From assembly GCA_000381625.1 (NCBI GenBank), contig KB906767.1:2904772-2968771 (forward strand): a DNA stretch of 64,000 nt, read 5' to 3'. How positions within the stretch are numbered: position 1 is the stretch's first letter; every line of letters begins with the position of its first letter. This stretch comes from Bryobacterales bacterium KBS 96 (lineage in GTDB: Bacteria; Acidobacteriota; Terriglobia; Bryobacterales; Bryobacteraceae). The notes beneath the pieces were generated by a model. It saw nothing but the letters and a program-made list of their open reading frames with translations, had not been told where the DNA came from and made no database searches. The translations under genes were made by a program, and so were the position numbers. This document shows positions 8,885-18,263 of this stretch, in pieces.

Positions 8885-10576
8885 TCAGGGCAAACTCTCG
8901 GCGCGCAGGTCCCTGAATTCCACATGACCATCGCCGAACAGAGCGAACCCGACGAGGCCGTTCGAGAACGTCGCATCGTGGATGGTCTTCGCGAGCTGGC
9001 CGTCAATCCGCAGCGTGATCTCCCCACGATTGCACTCTACTGAAACTCTGTGTTCCAGTTTGCGGCCGCCCGGCACGGCCGGCACCGCCAGGTCGGTCCA
9101 GGGAATCAATACGGCTTCATTGAATCCGCCGAAGAATTGCTTAACTAACTTGAACGAGATCTCATTCGCCCGCCCCGCATCGGTCACTAAAAATGCGTAA
9201 TAGCCCCGTTCATTCAAATGAAAGACCAGGCCATCCGCTGCAAGCCCACCTCCGCCTCCAACCGACGCCGATGCGCGAAAGTTTTCCCACCACGGCCCGT
9301 TCGCGGCAATTACGCCTGCCGAACCTGCTGCCGTGGAGAGTTGTTCCCCCATCCGTCCCATCCCTAGCTCGGCAGCGACAGCGGACGTCAACGTTGCATT
9401 CGATTTCCCCTTGCTGGAGAGCTCATAAGATCCGGACTTATATTGCGAACCGTTGCGATCCGGCCATCCGCTTTTGGGGTTGGAGAAATCGTCTCGATAC
9501 AAAGGCGTTTTCCCGGCCGTCTCGGTGACCAGCGGCTCCCACGGATACGGATGCTCTTTCGCGGAAACCTCGCAGGAGTTGGTGACAAAATGGACGAGTT
9601 CGCCGCCGCCGGTTTCCGCCCCAATGCTGCGGCGAGTTGTCACTTTATATCCCTTGTGCTTCACCCGAACCTGGATATCGTGGCGCTGCCCCGCATTTCC
9701 TGGATAGTAAGCGAGCGTGTATTGCGCCCTCAGAATGTTCGCGATTTTGTTTAGCGACTTCTCCAGCCCTTGCTGGGAAGTAGGGAAAAACGAAACCGCG
9801 CCGGATTCTTTCGCGAGACGATCGAATGCGACGAGCGGATTATCAACCTGGCGTCCGCTGACAAGAAGGACTGGTTTGGACCGGTCACGGTAGAGATCGG
9901 ATTCCCAGGCGCTGAAGAACCCGATCATGAAGATTTGCGGCCTTGACGATTGCGCGAAATTCAACAATTGTTGAAATGTCAGCCGGCTATTCTGGTCGAC
10001 TCCGTCCGTGACGACAACAATGGCCCGTTGAGGATTTTTGGCGGCCTCCAGTCGGCAAAGAGCGGTGGCCAGAGCATCGTATAGAGCCGTGCCGCCTCTG
10101 GTCGAGGTCACTGCCGCCAGTGGCGGGTTCAATCGCTGCTCCGCTGTAAGTGTTTCGAGCGGCCCGACCTGATTGGTAAATTGCATCAGAAAGACTTCGT
10201 CGTCGGGACGGCTGGCGTGGAGCAGCGGCGTAAGGACGGATTGAATTCGTCCGATCTTTTCGCTCGAGCTCATGCTATTGCTGGTGTCCACCAGAATGGC
10301 GAGACTGATCGGTTGATGTTCCGCCGCGAAAAAAGCAATTTTTGCCGGATGACCGTCTTCGAGGAGAGTAAAGTCGTTGACGCCGAGTCCGGTCACGTCC
10401 TTGCCCTGTTTATCCACAACTCGAACGGGAACGGATTGCAGATCGGTCTCACTCTTGAAGACTGGCCCTGGCGCTTGGCTCGCCAGCAGACCGCTTACAA
10501 GAGAAAGGCAAAGCAGCGTCAATGTGAGCCGGTAAAGCGTTCGGCAAAGGCCAATAAGATGTTCATCGTCGCGCAT
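8885..10576 (-). CDS. VWFA-related protein, acidobacterial type
   Basis: A 563-residue predicted secreted protein with a hydrophobic leader (LTLTLLCLSLVSGLLA, about 17-33). A short beta domain (VRVVDKQGKDVTGLGVNDF) is followed by a von Willebrand A domain (about 90-290) with the MIDAS signature D97-T-S99-N-S101. This arrangement is that of the 'VWFA-related Acidobacterial domain' family, an assignment from recognition rather than a search. After residue 320 lies a jelly-roll-like region (LYRDDFSNPKSGWPDRNGSQ ... LVGFALFGDGHVEFRDL) resembling DUF1080/LamG ligand-binding folds. The ATG at 10576 has GGGGAG 11 bases upstream and is preferred to 10648. The role is presumably metal-dependent adhesion or complex assembly outside the cytoplasm. 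Confidence 0.85.
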   Translation of the reverse strand: MRDDEHLIGLCRTLYRLTLTLLCLSLVSGLLASQAPGPVFKSETDLQSVPVRVVDKQGKDVTGLGVNDFTLLEDGHPAKIAFFAAEHQPISLAILVDTSNSMSSSEKIGRIQSVLTPLLHASRPDDEVFLMQFTNQVGPLETLTAEQRLNPPLAAVTSTRGGTALYDALATALCRLEAAKNPQRAIVVVTDGVDQNSRLTFQQLLNFAQSSRPQIFMIGFFSAWESDLYRDRSKPVLLVSGRQVDNPLVAFDRLAKESGAVSFFPTSQQGLEKSLNKIANILRAQYTLAYYPGNAGQRHDIQVRVKHKGYKVTTRRSIGAETGGGELVHFVTNSCEVSAKEHPYPWEPLVTETAGKTPLYRDDFSNPKSGWPDRNGSQYKSGSYELSSKGKSNATLTSAVAAELGMGRMGEQLSTAAGSAGVIAANGPWWENFRASASVGGGGGLAADGLVFHLNERGYYAFLVTDAGRANEISFKLVKQFFGGFNEAVLIPWTDLAVPAVPGGRKLEHRVSVECNRGEITLRIDGQLAKTIHDATFSNGLVGFALFGDGHVEFRDLRAESLP

Positions 10577-10684
10577 AAAGTAGACCGGCTCCCCATAGAT
10601 CTTATTCCTAACTGCGGCCGGACGCACTGTGAAAGCATTGCGGCGCATGTTTAGGCGTGCGCAATAACTTTTGAATTCTCCACA

Positions 10685-10712
10685 CAGAGCCGCCTTGCGT
10701 CAGCAAGCGGGT
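10685..10712 (+). repeat. Hairpin-bearing dispersed repeat, copy 1
   Basis: This 28-base element is repeated at 61587-61614 with one mismatch. It contains a CTTGC-GTCA-GCAAG hairpin. The bases after it (GCGCACTCGTGTGCC at about 10732) resemble the GCGCACTTGCGTGC that follows the other copy, so the true repeat unit is probably about 65 bases with two hairpins, like bacterial REP pairs. Confidence 0.6.
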
Positions 10713-10768
10713 TCGGAAAAGCCTGCCACGCGCGCACTCGTGTGCCAACCTCCCGCTCTCTGTTGTAG

Positions 10769-10788
10769 GGGCGAGGCATGCCTCGCCC
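10769..10788. repeat. Perfect 20-base palindrome of GAGGCATGCCTC family
   Basis: GGGCGAGGCATGCCTCGCCC reads the same on both strands and lies in a gene-free region. The 18-base core recurs exactly at 35629-35646, with variant copies at 33859 and 58857. Confidence 0.75.
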
Positions 10789-11105
10789 GCGGCTCCCCAG
10801 CAGATATAACAGCTTTGCGCTGTTTCAATCACAGGCTGGCTGATTGCGCGCTTCGGCAGCAAGCAAGTGACCATCTGGAGCACGGCCGGTTTCTGCCTTG
10901 CCCTCGGCTTAGTACCGCGTTCGCCAATACGGTAGCGTATCGAGGAGCCGCACAAAACCGATGTTGCCGCGCGCGCCTCTCCGTCCGGAGCCGCGACCGC
11001 AAGAAAGCGGCCATAACCGTCACGAACTGAAGGCTGCCGGGAAATTCTGAAGGCTCTCAGAAAGGATGGCGCCCCTCGCGGCCGATCTAATTGTAGACTC
11101 AAAAC

Positions 11106-11528
11106 GTGGCGGATTCTGCCCAAGTTACAGGTGTTCTCGAGACCTCGCTTTATGTCACGGACGTGGAGCGGTCGAAATGCTTTTACCAAAGCCTCTTTGG
11201 GTTTGAATCGCTGCTCGAAGACGAGAGACTTTGCGCCCTCGCTGTTGACGGAAAACAGGTGCTGCTACTATTTCGAAAACAGGGCTCCGTCCATTCGGTC
11301 GTGATTCCGGGTGGGATGATTCCCGGGCACGATGGCAGCGGTGAACAGCACATGGCGTTTTCGATTGCCGCCTCTCAATTGCAACCGTGGAGGAATCGTT
11401 TGCAGGAGCGGGGCATTGCGATTGAAAGCACGGTACGGTGGCCGCGCGGCGGAGAAAGCCTTTACTTCCGCGATCCCGACAATCACTTGATTGAACTGGC
11501 GACGCCCGGCGTGTGGTCGATCTATTAG
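11106..11528 (+). CDS. Single-domain VOC family protein
   Basis: A 140-residue cytoplasmic protein forming one vicinal-oxygen-chelate (glyoxalase/bleomycin resistance/dioxygenase) module. It opens VLETSLYVTDVERSKCFYQS and ends ESLYFRDPDNHLIELATPG, whose 'DPDNHLIEL' carries the glutamate metal ligand of the family. VOC proteins of this size dimerise and use a divalent metal to act on small electrophiles or catechols; the substrate is unknown. It starts with GTG at 11106; there is no clear Shine-Dalgarno sequence. It stands alone between divergent and convergent neighbours. Confidence 0.85.
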   Translation: MADSAQVTGVLETSLYVTDVERSKCFYQSLFGFESLLEDERLCALAVDGKQVLLLFRKQGSVHSVVIPGGMIPGHDGSGEQHMAFSIAASQLQPWRNRLQERGIAIESTVRWPRGGESLYFRDPDNHLIELATPGVWSIY

Positions 11529-11643
11529 AGAACGTTTGCTAGCGCAGAGTCATGGTCGCTGACGCTTCCGGCTCAGTTTCAAGGTTTTCATCGCATCGGT
11601 GCGCGACCGCATTCCCGGCCTTTTTCGGCGTTTGCGTTCGGAG

Positions 11644-12822
11644 CTACCAATCGAGAATCGCGCCGTCGTGAGCGCGAACGGTTGTCGAGTGCAACACTTC
11701 CTGCTTGAATGGGTGCTTTGCGGCGGCGGTTTCGTCGATGTCGATCCCAAGGCCGGGGGCTTCGGTCGGCAGCCAGAATCCCGCCTCGCTTTTAAGCGAA
11801 TGTTTGACCACGTCCCACCTCCAGGGCACGTCGGCCAGCATGTCTTCCTGGATCAGGAAATTGGGCGTGCTTAGATCGAAATGGAGCGCGGCGGCGTTCG
11901 CCACCGGCCCCAATGGATTGTGCGGAGCCACGCCCATGGTGTAGGTTTCGGCCATGGCGGCGATCTTTTTCGCTTCCCAAAGACCGCCGCAGTGGCATAG
12001 ATCCGGCTGGATGACGTGGCATGCCAGCTTTTCAAAGATCGGGCGGAACTCGTAGCGCGTAACTAGCCGCTCGCCCGTGGCGATGGGAACGGGGCTCGCT
12101 CTCCGGATTTCCGCCATCACATCAACGTTCTCGGGCGGCACGGGTTCCTCAATGAAATAAGGGCGGTAAGGGGCGAGTACGCGGCAGAACTCCACGGCGT
12201 TCGCGAGAGAATGGCGGCCGTGGCAATCGACCATAATGTCCACATCGTCGCCAACCGCGGAGCGAAGCGCTCCCATCATTTTTTCGGAGTACTTGTAAGC
12301 GGCGATGCTGTTCAGCGTTTCCGTGGGAGGTGTGATCAGGACCTTTACGGCGGTGTAGCCTTTCGCGATCACTTCCAGGGCCCGGTCCACAAAGACGTTG
12401 GGGTCCGGGCTCTGCTGTGATTCGTACACCGCGCGCATGTCTCCGCCGCCAAGGTGCGTATACATGCGGACGCGGTCGCGGACAGCGCCGCCGAGCAGCT
12501 TGTAGACCGGCTGGTTCAAGGATTTGCCGAGAATGTCCCAGCACGCTTGTTCAATGCCCGAAATGGCCGAGAGGCCGATCACGCCAGTCCGCCAGAACGA
12601 CTGGCGGTACATCTTTTGATACAGATGTTCGATGCGCGTAGGATCTTCGCCCACGATCATGGGTGCAAAATCGTCCACGGCTCCAGCGACGCTTCGCGTC
12701 TTCCATTCGAGCGAGCATTCGCCCCAGCCGTACAAGCCCGGCTCGCTAGTCTCCACCTTTACGAACACCCAGTTACGCATTTCCGCGTTGACGACGATCG
12801 TCCGGACTCCGGTGATCTTCAT
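11644..12822 (-). CDS. Enolase-superfamily sugar-acid dehydratase (galactonate dehydratase-like)
   Basis: A 392-residue protein of the mandelate racemase/muconate lactonizing group. It has an N-terminal capping domain (KITGVRTIVVNAEMRNWVFV) and a TIM barrel. The Mg ligands lie in DIMVDCHGR, FIEEPVPPEN and IATGERLVTRYEF; the C-terminal APHNPLGPVANAAALH carries the catalytic histidine in the HNPLGP signature seen in D-galactonate dehydratases. It likely removes water from an aldonic acid to give a 2-keto-3-deoxy acid. The exact sugar acid cannot be read from sequence. Its start overlaps the stop of the upstream protease gene by four bases (ATGA), so it is translationally coupled as the last gene of a four-gene operon. 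Confidence 0.88.
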   Translation of the reverse strand: MKITGVRTIVVNAEMRNWVFVKVETSEPGLYGWGECSLEWKTRSVAGAVDDFAPMIVGEDPTRIEHLYQKMYRQSFWRTGVIGLSAISGIEQACWDILGKSLNQPVYKLLGGAVRDRVRMYTHLGGGDMRAVYESQQSPDPNVFVDRALEVIAKGYTAVKVLITPPTETLNSIAAYKYSEKMMGALRSAVGDDVDIMVDCHGRHSLANAVEFCRVLAPYRPYFIEEPVPPENVDVMAEIRRASPVPIATGERLVTRYEFRPIFEKLACHVIQPDLCHCGGLWEAKKIAAMAETYTMGVAPHNPLGPVANAAALHFDLSTPNFLIQEDMLADVPWRWDVVKHSLKSEAGFWLPTEAPGLGIDIDETAAAKHPFKQEVLHSTTVRAHDGAILDW

Positions 12823-15800
12823 GACAAGTTCATGCCGGCGAGAGAATGCAACGCTGCGAATGGTTCTTTCTGTTTGGGAGAGATCAGAAGGGCACGCACC
12901 GGATCGCGCAATTGGTCGCGAAGGAAAGCCTTCGTCCGGTTCAAACGATTTTCGCTGTCGATGCGCTTGTAGATCACGTAGTCGATGGCCGGTTTAGACA
13001 GATCGACAACAACGGTTGAACCGCCCAGGAACGTATGTGGCTCGGATGATCCCTCAATCTGGATGGGCTGCGATTGAACGAATCCGACAATCACCTGAGG
13101 CGTGCTCTCGCCGTTGGGGCCAACGCGCGACGAGCGCCGAAGTTCTGCAAGATCGAATGCGATATCCGGGTTGAGCTGCAGTTTCGAGGCAAATTCGCGA
13201 TCCTTTGCTAGCACGCCCTTCATTACATCCTGAAGCGCTCCACGCTGGCTAGTTGTCCTATCGAACAACTGCTTGCGATTCCGGACGTAGAAGCACGCGT
13301 CCGCATACCGCTTCAGTTGCCGAAGCATGGTTTTGTATTGCGGCGGCGGCGAATCGAAATCCACGCCGCGCCAGCGGAGCGTGTCTTCCGAAAGAGTGTT
13401 GAGATCTCTCGGATAAATGCCATACTTCCTAAACGCTTCAATAAACGCAATGCGGTAGCGGTAGCGATCGTCTTGCACCAAATCGGCGTCGGCGGTAATG
13501 ATGCCGCGTAGATATTCCCCAAACGTGACGTCCACGGGCGGGAGATAATCGATTGCCCGGATACACATGCGCAGAACGTGCTGAGCGGATTTGGAGGCCT
13601 CTTCGGCGAGGCGGTGGACGAGATCGGGATGAATGGCGCCGGCCGGGAGAATGCCAGTGCCGCGAGTATAAATTCGCAGCAGGTCCGCGGTTCGGGTTTT
13701 ATAGATCGCCAGAAATGCGTTGAAGACAGCGGCTACCAGCAGCGCGCCACGAGCATGCGGTTCGGTCGTGTTCTGGTAATCGGCGGGGTCGGGTTTGAGC
13801 GGCGTCCAGACATTGTTCTCGTCGAGACGACCTATCGCGTCGCGCAAGGCCCCGCGGCCTCCCATAGCTTTCCCGAATTGCAGAGCCAAGCTTCCGAGCA
13901 TCGATTCGGCTTCGAGATCGCCGCGTGTCCGGCCGATCTGATTTACGAGAACTTCCGGAACCGTAAAGTGCTGCAAGAGCGCAACGATGTCGGCGAAAGC
14001 TTCGTGCAACGCCAGAACGTCGGGGTTGGTGGGCTCGTTAAAACGGCGATGCATGCCGTCGAGAATGGCGTGGGTGGTTTCGTGCGCGACGATATCGTGT
14101 GACAGGCACGCGTAGACGGCGCTCCCGGGAACGTGATCGCCGGGATCATTCTCCGATGCCTGGAAATAACCGAACAGCAGCGCAGCGTCCGGCGGGCTGT
14201 AATACGCGTTCGCCTCGTGGAGTGCGTGAGGGCGGATCTGCAAGCGCTGGTGGAATTTGCTCGCGACGTCGTCGTCCTCGGCATTGGCGCCAGACTGCGA
14301 AGTCTCGTCGGGTCGCCACAACACTGGCCTTCCCAGCGCATTTTCGAAATGCTGAATCGTGGTCATTGCGACCGCGTACACCATCTGCTGATGAAAAGCC
14401 GGATTGCCTTCGGCAGGCGAGCAGCCATCCTGGGCCAGCAGCATGGGATCTTCGAGGTTAACCGCGTCGTACTTGGTCCCAGCGGCGTCGATATCCGCGA
14501 CTTCCAGATACTCGCCTGCCGGTCCGGGCTCGAGCTTTTCCCATCGGATTTTCAGAGTCGCTTCGTTGATTGCCGCGGTATCGAGGCGCGTAGCAAAACT
14601 TGGATCGACGGCATAGGTGCGTATCCGGCGAAACGGCGGCGGCGGTTGCTTAATGTCCTTCTCGCAGGCCGCCTGGGGCGGAGGAACCACCTCTTCCGGA
14701 GCGCCCTGAACTTGGGCGCCGTTCACAAGGGTGTACCGGTTTGCGATGTGTTTGCGCAGGACAAGAGACGTGTCCTTGTCCTGAATCGCAACTTCCATAA
14801 ACTTTCGGATTGCATCTGGCGAAGCGGCGGCGACCGGATCGGGAATCGCTTCTTGCAGCGACGGGTTCATCAGCCAGCGCTGCATCAGTTCTAGATTGAA
14901 CATCGCCTCGCGGACGGGCGGCTTATCGATCCCGAGGCCCGTGATCACACGAAAGAAGGAAAACGAATCGCTGTCGGCGGGCGCCTTGGGAAGGTTCAGA
15001 ACGGGGGCGACTCCGAGGGCCGCTTTCGCTTGCAGAATGCCGCGGCCGATGTATTTACGATTGTCCGGATCGGCCTGTCGCGCCGATGTAAATAGCGCAT
15101 TGCGGACGGCTTCCACGCGCCGCCAGTCGCGCGGGAGCATGGCCTTGTTCTTCTCATACCAGAGGGCGACAGCAGCGGCAATCTGCGGAGTAGATGCTGA
15201 CGTGCCTTGCCCATCCAGATCGATGGTCGCGGGACATCCGAACCGGGCCCAGGGGATGTTTGGGCTGTAAGCCGAAAGGGCCGTGGTCATGCTGCTGTCA
15301 GGTCCCCAACTGCCTTCGATCACATCCTTGGGCAAATTGTAATAAGGTTTTCCGTCCGCCATGACGCCGCACGCCGCAATCGCGCGATGATAGCGCGCCG
15401 GATAGACGACGTTGTGTGTAGGTAGACCAGCGAAGCAATCGCCCGACGCCGCCACAATGCAGATGCCTGCTTCATACGCCGCGTTCACGGCATCGTTCCA
15501 GGCGCCGGACGGGAGGCCCCCCATGCTAATGGAAATGACGTCGCAGTTCTGCTGGACGGCGTATTGAAGCGCTTTTGCAAAAGCGCTTGTGAAGAACAAA
15601 ACCACCGAATCGGCGATGCGAATGGGAAGAATGTCGGCGTGAGGGGCGCCGCCGAGGTATTTGCCGCCAGCCTCCGGAATTTGGCCTCCGGCGAGAATGC
15701 CGCTGGTGCCGGTTCCGTGTCCGGAGTTATCGAACATGTGGTGGCGGTCGGGATCCTGCGCGCTGTTCGGCTGGTTGTTGCCGTTGACAAAGTTGCGCTC

Positions 15801-16325
15801 GAGATCTTCAAGCATGCGTTCCGGGCGCGCGTGATGATTCTTGTCGTAGCCCGTATCGATGTGCGCGATGCGCGTGCGCGGATCGGAAAACTGGACCGAA
15901 TCGCGCGCGGAACCGAGTTGCGAATAGGCATCTCCCAGATGCCACGCGAATTCGTTGGGCCCCATCACGCGGCCAAAATCGTTCTTTTGCGGATTTGCCG
16001 TGCAGTTTCCGTCGAGAGCGAAGGGTTGTTTTCCCGGATTCCTCTCGTTCGCGTCCGGATAGCTTTGCGGCAGATCCGGTTCGGCGAAAAGCACGTCCGA
16101 CTCGCTGACGCCGAGCTGATCCGAAACTCGCGCATGCGCGGCATCCCACGGCGCGTCGCCTCCATCCGCGATTTCCGCCATGTACCACGCCGGGGCGGCG
16201 GCCGCGCCAAAGCTGGACGCCGGGGATCCTGTGTCGTACAAAGGTCTGAGATTCGTTTGAGGGCTAGCGGCTTGAAGAGCCACTTGCGGCCGGAGCTTCA
16301 CCAGAATACGGTTTGCGTTTGCCAT
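12819..16325 (-). CDS. Double protease: subtilisin (S8) domain joined to a thermolysin-like metallopeptidase domain
   Basis: A 1168-residue protein. After a short prodomain-like region it has a subtilase domain (about 145-440) with the full triad: D157 in HIDTGYD, H203 in SGHGTGTSG, S376 in GQGTSASTP. A second, unrelated peptidase signature follows: H748-E-T-T-H752 with E775-A-F-A-D779, the spacing and EAxxD pattern of M4-type gluzincins. So one chain carries a serine and a zinc protease. The ATG at 16325 (GGAGG five bases upstream, MANANRILVKL) is preferred; the longer frame overlaps the upstream gene. No signal peptide is seen, unusual for either family. It is third in an operon after the cytochrome and GMC genes. 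Targets are unknown. Confidence 0.87.
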   Translation of the reverse strand: MANANRILVKLRPQVALQAASPQTNLRPLYDTGSPASSFGAAAAPAWYMAEIADGGDAPWDAAHARVSDQLGVSESDVLFAEPDLPQSYPDANERNPGKQPFALDGNCTANPQKNDFGRVMGPNEFAWHLGDAYSQLGSARDSVQFSDPRTRIAHIDTGYDKNHHARPERMLEDLERNFVNGNNQPNSAQDPDRHHMFDNSGHGTGTSGILAGGQIPEAGGKYLGGAPHADILPIRIADSVVLFFTSAFAKALQYAVQQNCDVISISMGGLPSGAWNDAVNAAYEAGICIVAASGDCFAGLPTHNVVYPARYHRAIAACGVMADGKPYYNLPKDVIEGSWGPDSSMTTALSAYSPNIPWARFGCPATIDLDGQGTSASTPQIAAAVALWYEKNKAMLPRDWRRVEAVRNALFTSARQADPDNRKYIGRGILQAKAALGVAPVLNLPKAPADSDSFSFFRVITGLGIDKPPVREAMFNLELMQRWLMNPSLQEAIPDPVAAASPDAIRKFMEVAIQDKDTSLVLRKHIANRYTLVNGAQVQGAPEEVVPPPQAACEKDIKQPPPPFRRIRTYAVDPSFATRLDTAAINEATLKIRWEKLEPGPAGEYLEVADIDAAGTKYDAVNLEDPMLLAQDGCSPAEGNPAFHQQMVYAVAMTTIQHFENALGRPVLWRPDETSQSGANAEDDDVASKFHQRLQIRPHALHEANAYYSPPDAALLFGYFQASENDPGDHVPGSAVYACLSHDIVAHETTHAILDGMHRRFNEPTNPDVLALHEAFADIVALLQHFTVPEVLVNQIGRTRGDLEAESMLGSLALQFGKAMGGRGALRDAIGRLDENNVWTPLKPDPADYQNTTEPHARGALLVAAVFNAFLAIYKTRTADLLRIYTRGTGILPAGAIHPDLVHRLAEEASKSAQHVLRMCIRAIDYLPPVDVTFGEYLRGIITADADLVQDDRYRYRIAFIEAFRKYGIYPRDLNTLSEDTLRWRGVDFDSPPPQYKTMLRQLKRYADACFYVRNRKQLFDRTTSQRGALQDVMKGVLAKDREFASKLQLNPDIAFDLAELRRSSRVGPNGESTPQVIVGFVQSQPIQIEGSSEPHTFLGGSTVVVDLSKPAIDYVIYKRIDSENRLNRTKAFLRDQLRDPVRALLISPKQKEPFAALHSLAGMNLS

Positions 16326-16344
16326 GACTGCCTCCGTTCGTTCT

Positions 16345-18249
16345 TCAGGTTTTGCCGGCGTCTTCCATGATGACGTCAGCCGCCTTTTCACTGACCATGT
16401 AAATCGGCGACACGATGAAATAGCCGGGAATCTTAGGAAATACCGATGCGTCCACCACGCGCAGGTTCCGCGTTTTTCGAACCCTGAACCGGCTGTCCAG
16501 GACCGCCATGGGATCGTTATCCGCTCCGATTTTGTTCGTACAGGAGGCATGATGACCCCATGCTTCGTTTCGGATGAAATCACGAACCTGGTCGTCGGTT
16601 TGATACGTTTCGCCAGGCACGTCTTCCTGGCGGATCAAGCCGAATTTCGCCAGATTGTGATTCATCTTTCGAGCAAATTTCACGCCGTCCAGCACTGCTT
16701 CTAAATCAGGATCGTTTTGCCGCTGGCCATCGCCGAACGATTGAAAATTGATGTCCGGCGTATCCCAAGGATTGGCGGACGAGAGGCGCACGCGCCCCGT
16801 ATTGTTGGTGCGGGCTTTCAGAATGGCCCAGGTGAAGCGGTTGTGATGATATTCGAAGAGCTTCGAATATCCCGGTTTATATCCGGCAAAGGCGCCTGGC
16901 AGTCCGAAGATATAAAGATCCGGGTCCGGCAGATCTTTGCGAGAGCGCTTGATAATGCCGATTAGCGCACCATTGGAAGAATAGACGCCCGTTCCGTCCT
17001 TCTGCCACTGTTTCATGAATGGATCGGGTTCAGCGGCGCCGGGCAATTCGAAGGTGGCGCCCTTCAGCAGGGCAAAATCGCGCAAGAACTCCGAGACGAC
17101 GCCGATTTCATATCGATCCTGCAGATTCTCGCCGACACCGGGCAGATCGGCAACGATGGGAATGCCAAACCGTTCCAATTCGGCGCGCGGGCCAACGCCT
17201 GAGAGCATCAAAAGCTGCGGGCTGTTATACGCGCCGCCGGACACAATGACTTCGCGTTTTGTGCGCACTTCACTGCGCGGCAGAGCGGACGGATCGGCAA
17301 TGGCGCACGGGTCGGCGCGGTACACATGCGCTTTGTCAATGTATTCGACGCCGATTGCCCGGTTTCCATCGAACAGAATTCGCGTCGTCAGCGCGTTCTT
17401 TTGGATAGTGAGATTATCCGGGTGCGATTTCAGAACACGCAGTAGATATTCGCGCGGTCCCGAGCGCTTGCCCTTGTCGATAGCCAGCGGAGTGAAGGCG
17501 AGGCCTTCCGGACTCTGCGTGCCGTTGCGCGAATCGTTCGGATCGAGGCGCGATTCAACGCGAACCAATGGATTGCCGATATTATCGAGCAGTGCCCGCT
17601 TGACGCCGTTCAGAAGAAGAACAATCAATTCGGGATCGTGAAGAACCAGCTTCGGATCGGCTTCGCAAGTTGGAAGCCAGCCATCGAAACCATGGCCGTG
17701 GGACCAGTCGCGCCAGTCCTCTTTCCCCTTAAGGAGTTCGCCAATCGAGGAAACAATGCCTTCCGCAATGCCTTTAGGCGAATCCGGGTTTGGCACATAC
17801 TTGCAATTCTCGAGACGCGAGAAATAGCCGCGCATCCGCTCCGCCCGCCAGGAGGCATCGCCGGTAACTTGCGCGATGCAGTTCCAATCGCTGTCCTGTG
17901 GGACGACGGTGATCATCGCGTTGTGAGCGGTGCAGCCACCGAGCGTTCCGGCTCGCGGGTACCAGACTGTATCGCGGCCGCCGATTTTTACCTTTTTTCC
18001 GTCTTTCGCCTGTTGCTCGTCGCTCGAGTAGTGGCGAACATAATAGTCCCAGGCGCAGGCGCTGTATTCAGTGGATGCTCCATGGAAAATCGGCACCTCA
18101 TACATCAGCCTGCCGGTTTCGTTCTCTGAGCAAGGATCTCCGCCGGCTTCCATCAGCAGCACTTTAAAGCCATTCTTGGCTAGATTTGCGGCGAGCGGGC
18201 CCCCACCGGCGCCCGAGCCGACAATGACGTAGTCAAAATCTCCGCTCAT
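16345..18249 (-). CDS. GMC family flavin oxidoreductase
   Basis: A 634-residue FAD enzyme of the glucose-methanol-choline oxidoreductase family, which oxidises alcohols or sugars and passes electrons to oxygen or a cytochrome. The N-terminal dinucleotide fold is clear (DYVIVGSGAGGGPLAANLAK and the E of LLMEAG). GMC signatures (GGCTAHNAMI, about 110; SGGAYNSPQLLMLSGVGP, about 350) and the C-terminal WGHHASCTNKIG ... VFPKIPGYFIVSP with the active-site histidine are present. The ATG at 18249 gives a standard N-terminus; earlier residues in the frame are not GMC-like. It is 14 bases behind the di-haem cytochrome gene, which suggests that protein is its electron acceptor. There is no Tat or Sec signal, so location is uncertain. 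Confidence 0.92.
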   Translation of the reverse strand: MSGDFDYVIVGSGAGGGPLAANLAKNGFKVLLMEAGGDPCSENETGRLMYEVPIFHGASTEYSACAWDYYVRHYSSDEQQAKDGKKVKIGGRDTVWYPRAGTLGGCTAHNAMITVVPQDSDWNCIAQVTGDASWRAERMRGYFSRLENCKYVPNPDSPKGIAEGIVSSIGELLKGKEDWRDWSHGHGFDGWLPTCEADPKLVLHDPELIVLLLNGVKRALLDNIGNPLVRVESRLDPNDSRNGTQSPEGLAFTPLAIDKGKRSGPREYLLRVLKSHPDNLTIQKNALTTRILFDGNRAIGVEYIDKAHVYRADPCAIADPSALPRSEVRTKREVIVSGGAYNSPQLLMLSGVGPRAELERFGIPIVADLPGVGENLQDRYEIGVVSEFLRDFALLKGATFELPGAAEPDPFMKQWQKDGTGVYSSNGALIGIIKRSRKDLPDPDLYIFGLPGAFAGYKPGYSKLFEYHHNRFTWAILKARTNNTGRVRLSSANPWDTPDINFQSFGDGQRQNDPDLEAVLDGVKFARKMNHNLAKFGLIRQEDVPGETYQTDDQVRDFIRNEAWGHHASCTNKIGADNDPMAVLDSRFRVRKTRNLRVVDASVFPKIPGYFIVSPIYMVSEKAADVIMEDAGKT

Positions 18250-18263
18250 ATTCGTGTCGTTCG

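Larger units (their letters stand above)
10577..11105. other. Intergenic region holding two repeat elements, no gene seen
   Basis: About 530 bases between divergent genes. Short frames here lack any recognisable product. The region holds the hairpin-bearing repeat at 10685-10712 and the perfect palindrome at 10769-10788, described separately. Promoters for the VWA gene and the VOC gene must lie at its ends, but no consensus is clear. Confidence 0.5.

Noticed and set aside
16326-16583. N-terminal extension of the double protease
   Set aside because: Translates the antisense of the GMC gene; the ATG at 16325 has a good ribosome binding site.
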